NCBI RefSeq assembly: GCF_000226115.1
Contig: NC_016460.1
Coordinates: 1 to 64,000 of the forward strand
DNA: 64,000 bases
Origin: Thermothielavioides terrestris NRRL 8126
Lineage: Eukaryota > Ascomycota > Sordariomycetes > Sordariales > Chaetomiaceae
Reading direction: 5' to 3'
The first letter of the stretch is position 1. Every line of letters begins with the position of its first letter. The position numbers and the translations under genes are program-made. Below, piece after piece: positions 43,695 to 55,700 of the stretch. The notes beneath the pieces were generated by a model. That model was not told the origin of the DNA. It made no database searches and saw only the letters and a program-made list of their open reading frames with translations.

Positions 43695-44366
43695 CGTGCT
43701 GCGTATACGAGGAAGACGTGTATACCTTGGTTGTTTGGGTTGCACCCCCCCCCCCGCAGGGGTAAAAAGGGGGCGGGGGGTGGATGGGGGGTGGGAGAAG
43801 GGGGCAAGGGGGCCAGGGAGGGGTGGCTTGTTCAGGGGTAAGGTTTCGTACATGTCCGTTGCAGGGTGATCTGGCATGACAATTTGACGTGCACTGGTTG
43901 GTGTATGATTGTGTGGTTAAAGTTCCAAGGTGTTCGATGCGCTTCCGACCCCTAAACTGCAACGTAGGGTTGCGGATGGCCCGTGATGACACGAGGTTCC
44001 AATCCTCCGGAGTTACTCGCCCGGACTTGCTTCCGTGGAAGAGGTTTCCGTTGAGTTCCGGAACCCGAGCCAAAATCGGAGCTTGTCTGCCAAGCTGTGG
44101 AACTTATGCCCTGATTGGTGGACTCGGGCTGTTGTTCACTTTGAGTCCTTTCACAGGAGCTGTGAGCTCTCTTTGTGTTTACACTACGGGAGTCTTTATT
44201 AGTTTTGTTTTTGCCTTAAAGCCACCTAGGGCGGTCAAGCAGGCCACGCAGACATCCTGCATGTTCATCCTGTAAATTAATCAACACGTCACATGCGATA
44301 CTTGCCTGTCACTTCACCAGGACCAAAACAGGCAACTGGCTTTGTTTTACTTTGCGGCAAGGCAAG
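43695..44366. other. Intergenic region with C/G runs
   Basis: Contains a C11 run at about 43747 and G-rich sequence to 43830. The promoter of the next FAD oxidase is at the right end. No ORF supported. Confidence 0.5.
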
Positions 44367-46043
44367 ATGCGTCCCCTGTCCGGCAGCCTGTTCATGCTCG
44401 GCATGACGGCAGCCCACACAGCCGCATCGAACGTCAACATCAACCTTGAGGCCCTCTTCGGACCCCATGTGTCGTCAGGCACGCTGATCGCTTCAGCGTC
44501 CGATGCCAATTTCTCTTCGGTTGTTGGGCCCCGATGGTCGAGCTGGCAACCGCCCCAGTACTTTGGTGCGATCAAGCCGGCAAATGAGGCCGACCTCCAG
44601 GCAATTGTCAGTGCTGGCACAGTCATGCTTTCACTGATTTTGATTTTGCTATTGTTGACTCACTCACACTTTCCGAAAAACAGATCAAGATTGCCAAGGC
44701 ACACAATGTGTCGTTCCACGCCACGACGAGCGGCCATGGCACCAACATGCAATATGGCAAGATCAAAAATGCGCTGAACATCAACCTCGGCAACTTCAAG
44801 TCGGTCTCCATCGACACTGCCAACAATCGGCTGACCATTGGGGGGGCCACATCGTTTGGAGACGTGTTCGGCCCCTTGTGGGCAGCTGGGAAGGAAGTTC
44901 GTAAGTGTGCGCCCATTTTGCTGACAGTGCAGAGGGGGGGGAGATCACTGACACGAAAGGCGAATACCAGAGACCGGCAACAGCGTGTGCGTCGGCATGG
45001 TTGGTGCCACCATCGGAGGCGGCATTGGCAGCATGCAGGGCCTGCACGGGCTCATGGTTGATGCGCTGGAATCCGTCCGCATGGTCACGGCCTCGGGCGA
45101 GGTCGTGACCGCATCCGAGACGGAGAACCCGGATCTCTTCTGGGCGGTCCGCGGCGCGGGAGCCAACTTTGGCATCATCACGTCGGCGACCTACCGCGTG
45201 TTCGATCAGACAGCAAATGGCAGTGCCATTCTGGCCGAGTTTGTCTATCCGGCCGCGGCCAACCGGTCCGTGTGGGAGCTGCTCCAGTCCTACGACAACA
45301 ACCTGCCGCGCCCGCTCGCGCTGTTCCCTGAGGTGGGCTACAACCGGACCACCAACGAGCCCATGGTCCTCTACGTCGCCATCTACTTTGGTACCCTCGA
45401 GGAGGCCCAGCCGCACTTCGACAAGGCGCGCGCCCTCGGCCCCGTCTCGACCACAATCGTCAATACCACGGCCCCCGGCGTGTACACCATGCTCTCCCAG
45501 GGCGTGTGTGACAACGGCAACTACCAAAACGAGTACACAGTTGGCCTTCAGCACACCGACGTCGCCACCATGGAGGACGTTTTCGCCGACATGGTAGCCT
45601 TCTACGAGGCCAACCCCGAGTACAACGGCAAGGTCATTTACCAGCGGTACAGCAACGAAGTGGCCCTCCAGACACCAGTGGCCAAGACGGCATATCCGTG
45701 GAGAGACATCAAAACCTACCTGTCAGTATAGTTATGATTTTCTCTCTCATCCTTTGAAATAGCTTTCGGCGGTTCTTGCCATGCTGACACAAGCCAAAGG
45801 CTTTTCGAGAACATTTACACCAACCCTGCGCTCGACGATGCCGTCACGAGCTTCTCGGAGAAAATCCGCGACAAGATTCAGGCCACCAGCGGGTATCCGA
45901 ACCGGCGCGTCTACCTCAACTACGACCACGGGGACGAGGGCCCGGCCGCGTGGTGGGGGGCTGATCACCTGCGCAAGCTCCGGGCGCTCAAGGCCAAATG
46001 GGATCCCGATAACCTGTTTGGAAAGGGTGCTCCAATGAATTGA
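44367..46043 (+). CDS. FAD-linked oxidoreductase (BBE/6-HDNO-like), copy 2, secreted
   Basis: Same family as the gene at 31.9 kb. Exons 44367-44606, 44684-44900, 44971-45721 and 45800-46043 (introns 77, 70 and 78 bp) give 483 aa. Residues 1-21 form a signal peptide (GSLFMLGMTAAHTAA), so the enzyme probably enters the secretory path, unlike copy 1. The FAD site reads TTSGHG instead of TGGGHG, keeping the histidine, and the second candidate link is SVCVGMVGATIGGG. GAGANFGIITS and YLNYDHGDE follow. Introns 2 (phase 1) and 3 (phase 2) match the two introns of copy 1, while intron 1 is extra. Such oxidases act late in azaphilone-type pathways; the exact step is not assignable. Confidence 0.9.
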
Positions 46044-46509
46044 GGTCAGGTAGCGTCGTCCTCGTCCAGAGCACGAAGCAAGGCGCTCTCTTGCGACCAG
46101 CTTCGTACTTATGGTGGTTTTAGTCTTTTAGATGCCAACTGCAGCACCAGCATGTCAAACTAGGTTCCTTAGTTCTCTGCGCCGCACTGTGTATCTAGGT
46201 TACTTGCGTCGCCTGCTCCCTAGTTCTCAAGCAGTCGACATTGACACTAATATAATCAGTCCATTTACATGTCGTGCTGCAAGCAACCTCTCCTCTATGT
46301 TTTGAGGTTTTGCTTTGTGAGGCCCTTTAACGCTGTACTCGGAAGTCGGAACTACCATAGCGCGCCACGGGGGGTTGTCGACATAGTCTCCACTACCATC
46401 TTGTAGCACGAATTGGATCACATAGTCGTAGGAGAATGTTCAATTTTCCAAGACCTTCGCTATAAGAGTCGCCTAGACGAAATTCTCCTACCTCTTAAAG
46501 CACAATGTA

Positions 46510-46660
46510 ATTGAGAGAACATTCCTTAGTGTAAGAGAACATCTTTAAGAGAAGGGATCATTTTCAAGAGGAAATATTTTAGGTTGAAGGTTACTTATAG
46601 AAGGAGGGATCAACGTACGTTCTTCTCCCGGGGGAAATATTTCGGTCAGTCGGACTGTCC
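46510..46660. repeat. Direct repeats and MITE-terminus-like copy
   Basis: AGAGAACATTC / AGAGAACATCT at 46514 and 46534. GGGATCA followed by a GGAAATATTT block occurs twice (46554-46579 and 46606-46642). The first copy closely matches the right terminus of the 18.6-kb MITE-like element in reverse complement. It looks like nested or partial element copies. Confidence 0.45.
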
Positions 46661-47427
46661 TTGGCCAAGGAGACGAGCCCTAGGACAATTTCGGCAACCC
46701 CCTGTGGCACGCTATAGTACCTATACTCGGAATTATACAAATCCCGTATGCATGTTGTGGAGGATCTTTGGTCGGTGTGCACTTACCAAGCTTCTCGTGC
46801 AAAATTCATTGGTCGTGGTTCTCGGGTATAAGTGTCCTGCACGGCACCGATCTCGGCCGATTCACCTCTCCCTCTCCGAGGGCTGAAGGGAAAGAGGGGA
46901 TACTACACAAGTATTCGCAACCCTCCGTTCGTCATGAGTTTTGCGACCTCCCCCCCCCCGCCCCCCTTGTCCAGAATATTCCGGACTTGCGGAATTGAGT
47001 GACATTTTGCTGACAGAAGGAGGGGGGTCGCAGGGGGCCTTGTCAATACGGGACCCACATAAAATACACTATGTGCTTTTGCCTCCACATATGACTACAG
47101 TAAGCTTTTATGCAATACGACGGATGTGACGGAGTGGTGCTCTTGGCAGCTCGTAAATACTGTCCGTCTTACGTGGCAGTACACCTGCATATAGCCCATG
47201 AACTCCGCTAGGCAGCGCCTGCGGCCGCGGTGATCCTTGCCCTTTTGAGCGAAACCCTGCCTCGCTAACGTTGCCCTGTAAAAGCACGGAAGGTAGTATA
47301 GCGGAGCATGTCAATGTGGAAGCTCGAAAGCTGCCCCTCAAGCCTGCGAGGTAGTGTAAGCAAGGGCTGGCGATTTGTCCCGTCAAGTGTCATTCTCTCT
47401 TGGCGAAGGTGGACGATCCTGTGCAAG

Positions 47428-47570
47428 GTACCTAGGTACAGTACCAGGCACATGCCTCATGTAGGTAGGTAGGTACATCACTGCCGTTGACATGCCTGGA
47501 GGCTAGGCAGGCGGCAGGCAGCTGGGAAGGTACATACACTCCATAACTACCTAGGTACCTCCAAACACGG
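47428..47570. repeat. TACCTAGGTA-type short repeats
   Basis: AGGTACCTAGGTACAGTACC at 47426 onward, TAGGTAGGTAGGTAC at 47462, and CTACCTAGGTACCTCC at 47548. These are palindromic, degenerate microsatellite-like repeats. Single copies also appear near 33868, 52246 and 52470. Confidence 0.6.
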
Positions 47571-48499
47571 ATTACACAGTAACTCTTCCGGAATGACGAC
47601 ACTACAAGTCCCTTGTGCTATTTGCTTCGTCGGTTTTATCCTCGGAAGCTAGCGTTACTTTGGCTAGCCCTTTATGGTACCCGACCTGCATAAGCGTCCC
47701 GCACCCGCCAAGGCGTGGGGAGGGGGGGTGTTTAACCCCCACCGCCGATAGTGTGGTGGCCTGCAGTGATGATTTGCACGCGGTAGGGAAGTCAAGCTTT
47801 ATCAAGCTTTACGGGCCGAAACCTTACAGGACAGATTACGTGGACCCCTCTTCGGATTCGGTTTCCGGCCTTGGGTATTCGAGGCTGGTTGGGCTTCCAG
47901 CAAACTGGATTGGTCGCCCGGAAATCCGCTACATTCCTCGTAATGTTTCAGTCAAGCCACGGTTTCATCAACCTTACCTTAATTGCCCTTGGCGCTACCT
48001 TGCCTTGCCGAGCCTGTCGCACGCTTTGCAAGGCCCAAAGAAAGGCGATTTGTCCTTCTCCGATCATTGACCTCGAGTAAAAAAATAAGCTGCTCACGGC
48101 GTTGTTCGAAAGCTGATGCCCTCAGCCCATGCCGACTCCAATGACCTTCCATTCCAGGATTGTCATTGCCGGAATGCCGTTCGTGCCCTGTCAGACTTCC
48201 AGGCTGGCCTCTGGAACTTTCGCTGCACCTGGGCCAGGGAGCCGCATCCGCGAGTAGTATATATGCGCGGATGCGGCGTTATCAAGGGCCCGGCTGGTCC
48301 TATGCTGCTTACCTACCTGTAGATATAGTCTGCCACCGTGGGATCGCAGGCCCTTCTTCCCCAAACACAGATAACCGGTAAGAGCCACCGCCCACGCCCA
48401 CCGCTGCATCTCTTTCCTCACCTGACCAAGGGGTGCTGCTTCGGCTCCCATTCCCTCCTTGGCCGAAACCGCTCGCCACAACGCGCCGAAGTGCTGACC

Positions 48500-50985
48500 A
48501 TGCCAGACGCATCGACAGCAGATGCTGGGGACCAATCCGGGAGGGGCATGAGAAAACGGCCTCGCCAGAACCCCGGGCCGGCGTGCCAGCAGTGCAGACT
48601 GAGAAAACTGCGCTGTGATCGCCAAACCCCTTGCAACGGCTGCCTCGATGCCGGTGTGGAATGCAATGTCGACCCGACTCCGCCACAGCGCGGTCCCAAG
48701 AAGGGCCATCTCAAAGCGCTGCGGTCAAGAATAGGTAGGCGTGGGAAAACCTTCCTCTCTCTCCCTCCGCTCCCCCCCTCTCCCCCACTTTCCCCCCTTC
48801 CCCCCAACACTGCGGAAGAGAGGCCCAAAGCTGATTCAGGCCTCGGACAGCGGCGATCGAGCGACATATTGGGCTCCCCCTCCCATCTGATGGTCTCGCC
48901 ACAGCAACGTGGTCAGGCCAGGAAGCGGATGATGATGCTGATGAAGACCAGGACCTGTCTTGGGAACACAGGCATTTGGCCGAGCATTCCCAAACGATCC
49001 GTCCTATTATCGCCCAGATAACGCAAGCAGCATCGGGAGCAGGATTACCGCCTGCTCTTCATTCTCTTCTTCCTCATCGTCCTTCTTCCCCTCCTCCTCC
49101 TCACTCGCTCATGGCCGACATTGCGGCATCTCTGCCAACCCCTGGTGATATCCCCGGTGCCATTGATGTCGGCCTCGACGACATAGAAGCCTCAATCGCA
49201 TCGATACCGTTCTCAGCGCCGCACAACCCGACTTGCCCCACCCTTGTCAGCCCCCCGGCGGAAATCGCTATGCCGGCCGACCAGCTGATCCCTCCTCTGA
49301 CGCGGGCAGATTTGTGCGTGGCATCCCCCAGCCTCCAGGCCCCCCGGCACCCAGCGGGAGAGCACCTGCTTTTTGCACGGGGGTAGCCCCTTGGAGCACC
49401 AGGCTGACACATGGGATCGCAAAAGAGACCAGCTCTACTTCGACCGCATCCACGCCTTTGTGCCCGCGATCCACCACCGCCGCTACCTCCAGCGGTCCAG
49501 GGTCGCGCTGCCAACGCCTTCGCACCGATGCCTGCAGTACGCCATGTGGACCATGGCCTCGGCCATGTCGTCGCAGTTCCACCACCTGCGCGACTCGCTG
49601 TACCGCGGCACCCTCGACCTGCTGCACGCACTCGACGACGCGAGGCCCACCACCGCCGGTACCGCTGCCACCACCGACAACGACGACGAGGCGTCCCTCC
49701 TTGCGCAGGCGCAGGCGTGGATCCTCGTCGCCGTCTACGAGTTCGTCCAGCTCCCCTCGTCCTTCCGCCGTGCCTGGGCCAGCGTCGGCCGCGCCATCCG
49801 CCTCGTCCAGCTGCTGCGTCTGAGCGAGATGGACGCCGGCGATGACCATGATGCTGCCGTCCTGGACTTCACTACTCCCTACAACGGCGACACGGATGTC
49901 GACGTTTGCATCGAGAGGGAGGAGCGGCGCCGCACGTTTTGGGTGGCGTTTTGCCTGGATCGCTTTGCGTCCGCCCTGAGCGGCCTGCCCCTGACGCTAG
50001 GCGAACTGGTTAGTTTTCTGTTCTTTTTCTCTGTTCCTTGTTTTTCTTGGGGAAAAGGAGAGGGGGGGAATTACTTCCTCCGGTCCTCAGTGAACTAACG
50101 AGGCCGATCCGCGTTCCGCAGATTTCGACACGTCTGCCTTGCCCGGAGCCGGCGTTCCAGAGCGCAACCTCGGTTGTGATGCCGCTTCTTTCCGAGATCA
50201 TGGAAACCACGGACATGGACGCGGAACCCCGGGCGCTCTCGGCACCGTCGTCCCCCTGGGTCGAATGCATCGTGTTCTGCACCTTGTGGGGGCGGGCTCT
50301 CTCGCACCAGCAACGGTCCAAGCTGGAGCATTTCCACGGTCCCGTCGCCGTCGCGTTTCGCGAGCGTCAGGTCCGGCTGGACGAGCTGCTCACAAGCCGC
50401 ATGCGCCTGTTCCAGCAGCGATATGCGCCCGGCGCCGTCAAGTCCGACCCGATGCTGCTCTTCACCAACCTGGTTGCCCAGGCTACCGTGCTGTCTCTGT
50501 GCAAGGCCGTCGGCTACGTTCCCCCCAATGCCGCCGAGTACGCCGACCTCGTCTCGAGTTATCAACACCGAGTCCCGGCCACGGCGAAGGACATGATCCA
50601 AGTCATGGCGGAAGTGGCCCATTTTAGCCAGTTCAAGGTGAGTCCGCTCCTTGAGACGCTCATTTTTTTTTTTTTTTTTTCTTTGTCGGCGTCTTGTTCC
50701 CGCTCGCTCCCCTTCCTGTTGTTGGGATTCGGCATGCATCGCACAGCTCCATTGACAACGACCGTTGGGTCTTTCCCGGCTCAGATCCATCCGTTCACAC
50801 CCGTACCGCTCTGCTTGTGCCGGTCGTCCCTGGTGTCGCTGGTACACGACGATCCGTCCCTGTGTGACCTCTTAGACGCTATCACCAAAGTCCTCCATCA
50901 GCTAAGACCTACCAACAATCTCTGTCAGTACGGCCTAGACGGGCAGGACCCCAGCATGCCCGACCGGGTTTTTCCAAACCACTAG
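48500..50985 (+). CDS. Zn2Cys6 transcription factor, candidate cluster regulator
   Basis: A probable pathway activator. Exons 48500-48734, 48851-49313, 49387-50008, 50122-50637 and 50785-50985 (introns 116, 73, 113 and 147 bp) give 678 aa. The zinc cluster uses C29, C32, C39, C45, C48 and C55. The second exon is acidic (EADDDADEDQD) and Pro/Ser-rich. Exons 3-4 carry the fungal_trans domain (DQLYFDRIHAFVPAIHHRRY, RRRTFWVAFCLDR). Exon 2's frame is fixed by the acceptor at 48850, because earlier acceptors lead to stops. Intron 4 contains a T18 run. It lies 1.7 kb before the PKS on the same strand, the usual place for a cluster-specific factor in azaphilone-type loci. Confidence 0.85.
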
Positions 50986-52711
50986 AGCATTGCTTTTGCT
51001 TGTTGGGCTCGGCAAGGACAACATTGGGAAGTCATTGGGAAGCGTAGGCGGCGGTTTGGGTTGAGATAAATAAAGGGGGAAAGGTTTCAGGCGGTTTGGG
51101 TAACGACGCCATGAAACTGAGGCGGTTTATTTAGGTGTAAGTCTCAGCTCCGCGGGGTTGGAGCTGGGCTAACATGGACAAAAATAGAGTTCAAGCCGCT
51201 CTTGCTTCAGCTGACAAGTAAGACAAGGTGTGAAAGACATAAATGCCATCCGAATGTCTACTTTTGGACAGGATACCTTTTCGGACTGCGGGAGCCTGGC
51301 ATTCCGCCTGGCATTCCGCCTGGCCTAATCTACCTTAATTAACTATATCCACATGGGAAATGCTGTTGGTGACCCGATGATGCATCTAGTAACTCTGTTG
51401 GCGGTAGTGACCAACGCGAAGCAACCTCTATGCCTTACCTCGCGATTTCCCTCCCGCGGAATGCGCCCTGCTGCGGAGAAGCAACTCATGCTCCCAACTC
51501 TGATTGTTACCTCAGTTGGTCACCACACTGCATGTCGCCGCATGCCACGTTTCAATATCTCGTATTGCTTCCTCAAATCAGCCTTCTCTGCCGTCGTTGT
51601 CCCACTACTGCAATGCACATGATGACACTTCTTGACAACGATGGCATCACGATGAATGGAATAGCAATCTAAACTACAGATACGTCTAGGTATTGATTTG
51701 TTATTGTGTATTTCGTTTAGGCCTGAAATCGCATGAGGCTACCACGGAGAGTCCCCGGCCTTGGCTGCCCACGACCTTGGTATGCATACCTGCATACCGT
51801 ACCATAACTTACAACGCCTGAATTCACCACACCCCTTACTCCGTACTGACATCTTTTTTCCTCTGCGATTCGTTCCTGCAAATCCCGCATGATGAACGGT
51901 GTGCTGTGGCTTATCTCGGGGGACCTTCTCCCGACAGGTGCGTGTAGCGAGGGAAAAGACGAGAAACTCCGAGCTGTGACTCCGGCCTCGCTTCCTTGTT
52001 GCTCCATCCAACCTTGACTCGCAAGATGTCGGAAGTCCATTCATCTCATCTGCAGAGGCTGACGGGCTACGACCTCTTCGGCTGACCGGTCGGCGGATTA
52101 CTGCGCCGCATTCTGACGCAATGCGACACAGCCATCGAACAAAGTTGCAAACCGGTATCGTGCTCAAGTAGAATCGCCATGGAGATTGGGTAGTATCTCC
52201 CTGGCCAAAACAGCCCCTGATTTCTCGCTTCCTATCTGAATATGGAAGGTACCTTTACCTTGCCCTGATTGAACAACGGCACTCTTGTATGCCCGTTCGA
52301 GTAGTTGTTCGGAATTTCTTCATGTATTCTCGACGCGGTCTTCAACTCCATGGAGGCCGGCCACGCCGGCTTGGAATGGCGGACCTAAAGTTGCGGGTTG
52401 CGGAGGCAGCCGCGTCAAAGGCCCCCAGAGGGGACGGGGGGCTGTTCCTTTCATCCGTGCTTAAGATAGGTACCTAGATGATACAAATGAGAGGAAGTAT
52501 GATAGTTCCGCGTTGCGCTCAGCGTTGAGCCACTGCATTCGTTCCCCTCGATCATCCAAGCCTCTCTGAAGGGGTAGCCCGTCACTTTACTCTTCAACAA
52601 GTACCTACCCGTGTCATCAGACCATCCAACACGTCGCGGTGGAGAGCTGGGCCCTCTGCTTCGTTCCTGATCGATCATCCCTCTCTGGTCTAGGCTGGCA
52701 CGTTCCCAATC
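50986..52711. promoter_or_regulatory. PKS upstream region
   Basis: 1.73 kb between the regulator stop and the PKS start. Three copies of GCGGTTTGGG/GCGGTTTATT lie near 51051, 51091 and 51122, and CTGGCATTCCGC repeats lie near 51297-51325. The final 200 bp are C/T-rich, as usual for a leader. A possible 89-aa frame at 51353 lacks any support. Confidence 0.5.
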
Positions 52712-55700
52712 ATGACGAATCTCAAGAGCACCGACTTCACCACGGCTTGCCGCCGGGCCGAGGCTAGGACGGACTCGCTCCTCCTCTTCGGGCCGCAGTT
52801 CCTCACCCTCAACGCTGACGTGTTGCACGACATACGTTCCAAGGTCCGGGGCACGCCCGACCAGGAATGGATTGTCACAACTATCAGCTCGCTTCCAGAC
52901 TGCTGGAATACGTTCGTGACGGCGTATCCCCAATATGCCGTCATTGAAAATGCGACGCAGATGCTGGCGGCTTTGGCCGAGTGGTTCCAAACGGAGCCAC
53001 CCGCTGGGTCGTCCGAGACGAAGTCTGCCTTCTGGCCGGGATTCGACGCCACGCTGCCCAACCTGGTCCTGAGCCCACTGGTCGTCATAGCCCATCTGAC
53101 AGAATACATGGCCTTTCTGGATTTGCAGCAGCAGCAGCCGCAAGCTAACCGGGACCCGGCAGTGCTGGGCTTCTGCACGGGGCTGTTTAGCGCCTTTGTG
53201 GCGGCTCTCGCTGGCAAAGACCGCGATGCTGTTCGCGAGCACGGCGAGACAGCCGTGCGGCTGGCCATGCTGGTCGGGGGCATCGTCGACGCCCAAGGGG
53301 TCCTGGACTCCTCGGGACCAGCCAGGGCGTTAGCAACGTCGTGGGCCTCGGGATCGGGATTGGAAGCTCTCGAGCGCATCCTGAACCGGTTCCCCGAGGT
53401 AAGCAGCGGCGCTACATACTGTTTCGCCCCCTATTAAGCTCGTGGAGACTTGTCTAACGTGTCTTGCTGCAACTTAGAGCTATGTCTCGGTGGCGTACGA
53501 CGAGAACAGGGCCACCGTCACCACGGCCGCAAAGACCGCCGACGAGGTGCAGCGCGAGATGCGGGCCGCATCCATCGTCGCCCAAGAGATTGGTCTGCGC
53601 GGCCGGTTCCACAACGAATGGTACCGCGACGCTCTCGGCCATCTCCTCCAGCACGTCGATGCGCACCCAGACCTCCGCCTCCCGGACGCGTCCATGCTGG
53701 TGTATCCCGCGTGGTCAAATGCGGGCACCAGCGCGCCCCTCACCAGCGGGGCTCTTCATGCGCACGCTCTGCGGGCCGTCCTCGTCGAGCGGTCAGAATG
53801 GCATCGCTCGTTTGAGTCGGCGTGGGCGGCGTCCATCCCGGACAGCGCCGGCTCGCGCATCATCTGCTTTGGACCGGAGCGGTGCATCCCGCCTTCGGCC
53901 ATGCGCAAGCTCGGCGGCCGCGTGGCCGTCGTGTACATGGCCGAAGAGACAAAGTCCCAGCGCCGAGGCGCGACCTCGGCGGCCAGCCACGGAGAGGCCG
54001 CCGCGGACCGGCCAACAGCCCGCAAGGAAGATGATATTGCCGTCATAGGCATGTCCATCAAGGTTGCTGGGGCCGACGATGTGGACGAGTTCTGGGACCT
54101 GCTCTGCCACGGCTCGTCGCAACACCAAGAGGTTCCCGCGGACAGGCTGAGCTTTGACAACGTCTGGCGAGAGGCCGACACGGGGCGCAAGTGGTTCGGC
54201 AACTTCATCCGCGATCACGACGCTTTCGACCACAAGTTCTTCAAGAAGTCGGCGCGCGAGATCGCCTCGACCGACCCGCAGCAACGCCACATGATGCAGG
54301 TGGCATACCAGGCGCTGGAGCAGTCCGGCTACTTCGCGTCGCGGCCAGCCGATATGAAGATCGGCTGCTTTGTGGGCGTGTGCAGCGCCGACTACGAGAA
54401 CAACGCGGCCTGCTACCAGCCCAACGCCTACACGGCCATCGGAAACCTCAAGTCGTTCATCGCCGGCAAGATCAGCCACTACTTTGGCTGGGAAGGCCCC
54501 AGCATGTGCATCGACTCCGCCTGCAGCTCGTCCCTTGTCGCTGTGCACCAGGCGTGCCGCGCCATCCTGGGTGGCGAGTGCTCGGCTGCGCTCGCCGGCG
54601 GTGCCAACATCATGACGAACAGCCTGTGGTTCCAGAACCTGGCCGCCGCCAGCTTCCTGAGCCCCACGGGCCAGTGCAAGCCGTTCGACGCCAAGGGAGA
54701 CGGCTACTGCCGCGCCGAGGGTTTCGCCGCCGTTTTCCTCAAGAAGATGTCCCAGGCCATCCAGGACGGCGACCAGATCCTGGGCACCATCTCGAGCACG
54801 GCCGTCTACCAGAACCAGAACTGCACACCCGTGTTTGTGCCTAACTCGCCGTCGCTTGCTGACCTTTTCCGTGATGTCGTAAACAAGGCACGACTGTCGC
54901 CAAGGCAAATTACCGTCGTCGAAGCCCACGGCACCGGAACCCAGGTGGGCGACCCGGCCGAGTACCACAGCATCAAGGCGGTCTTGGGCGGCGACGTACG
55001 GCCTGGGACCGCTCCGCTTGCGCTCGGCTCGGTCAAGGGCCTGGTCGGGCACACTGAGTGTTCGTCAGGAGCCGTGTCGCTCGTCAAGACGCTGCTGATG
55101 CTGCATCACAAGACGATCCCGCCGCAGGCCAGCTTCGACACGATCAACCCGGCCATTGGGGCCAAGCCGGCCGACCACATAGAGATCGTCACAAAGCTGA
55201 CGCCTTGGCGCGTCGAGGCCGGGGGCATTCACGCGGCCTTGATCAACAACTACGGCGCATCCGGATCCAACGCATCCGCCGTGGTGACCGAAGCCCCCCA
55301 GGTCTCCCGAGAGTCGAACGCGGCGGCGGGAGCTGGAGCGTCGGGCAGCCGAGGCGCCGAGTACCCGCTGCGCATATTCGGTCACGACGAGCGTGCGCTC
55401 AAGGCTTACTGCGAGCGACTTCGACGCTATCTGGCAGGGCAAGCAGCACGAGACGGCAACTCTCCCAAAGGCGGCCTGTCGCTCCCAGACCTCGCCTTCA
55501 ACCTCTCGCGGCAGGGCAACCCTACTCTGGACAAGTCGTTTGTCTTCGGCGCCAGCTCGGTCGAGCAGGTCGTCGAAAAGATGGCCGCCTTTGAGAAGGG
55601 CCAGGACACCCGCGGGCTGGTGTCCTTGTCACAGAACCCGCCCCGTCCCGTCGTGCTCTGCTTCGGGGGACAGGTGAGCACCTTTGTGGGTCTGGACCGG

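Larger units (their letters stand above)
46044..48499. other. Large intergenic region with repeats
   Basis: A 2.46-kb gap. It holds an AGGGATCA terminus-like copy (46553-46580), further AGAGAACAT(T/C)/GGGATCA repeats (46510-46615), and AGGTAGGTACCTAGGTA-type repeats (47428-47570). The right end is upstream sequence for the Zn2Cys6 gene. No gene is supported; frames near 47.6-48.1 kb lack any domain. Confidence 0.55.

Noticed and set aside
42465..43877. 470-aa minus-strand frame over the acyltransferase
   Set aside because: Low-complexity Arg/Gly/His-rich antisense product; the plus strand carries HxxxD and family blocks.
51353..51622. 89-aa frame between regulator and PKS
   Set aside because: No domain, no promoter layout, and overlapped by other equally long frames.
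53793..55052. Long minus-strand frames across the PKS gene
   Set aside because: Antisense shadows of the KS and AT regions, with no known domain.
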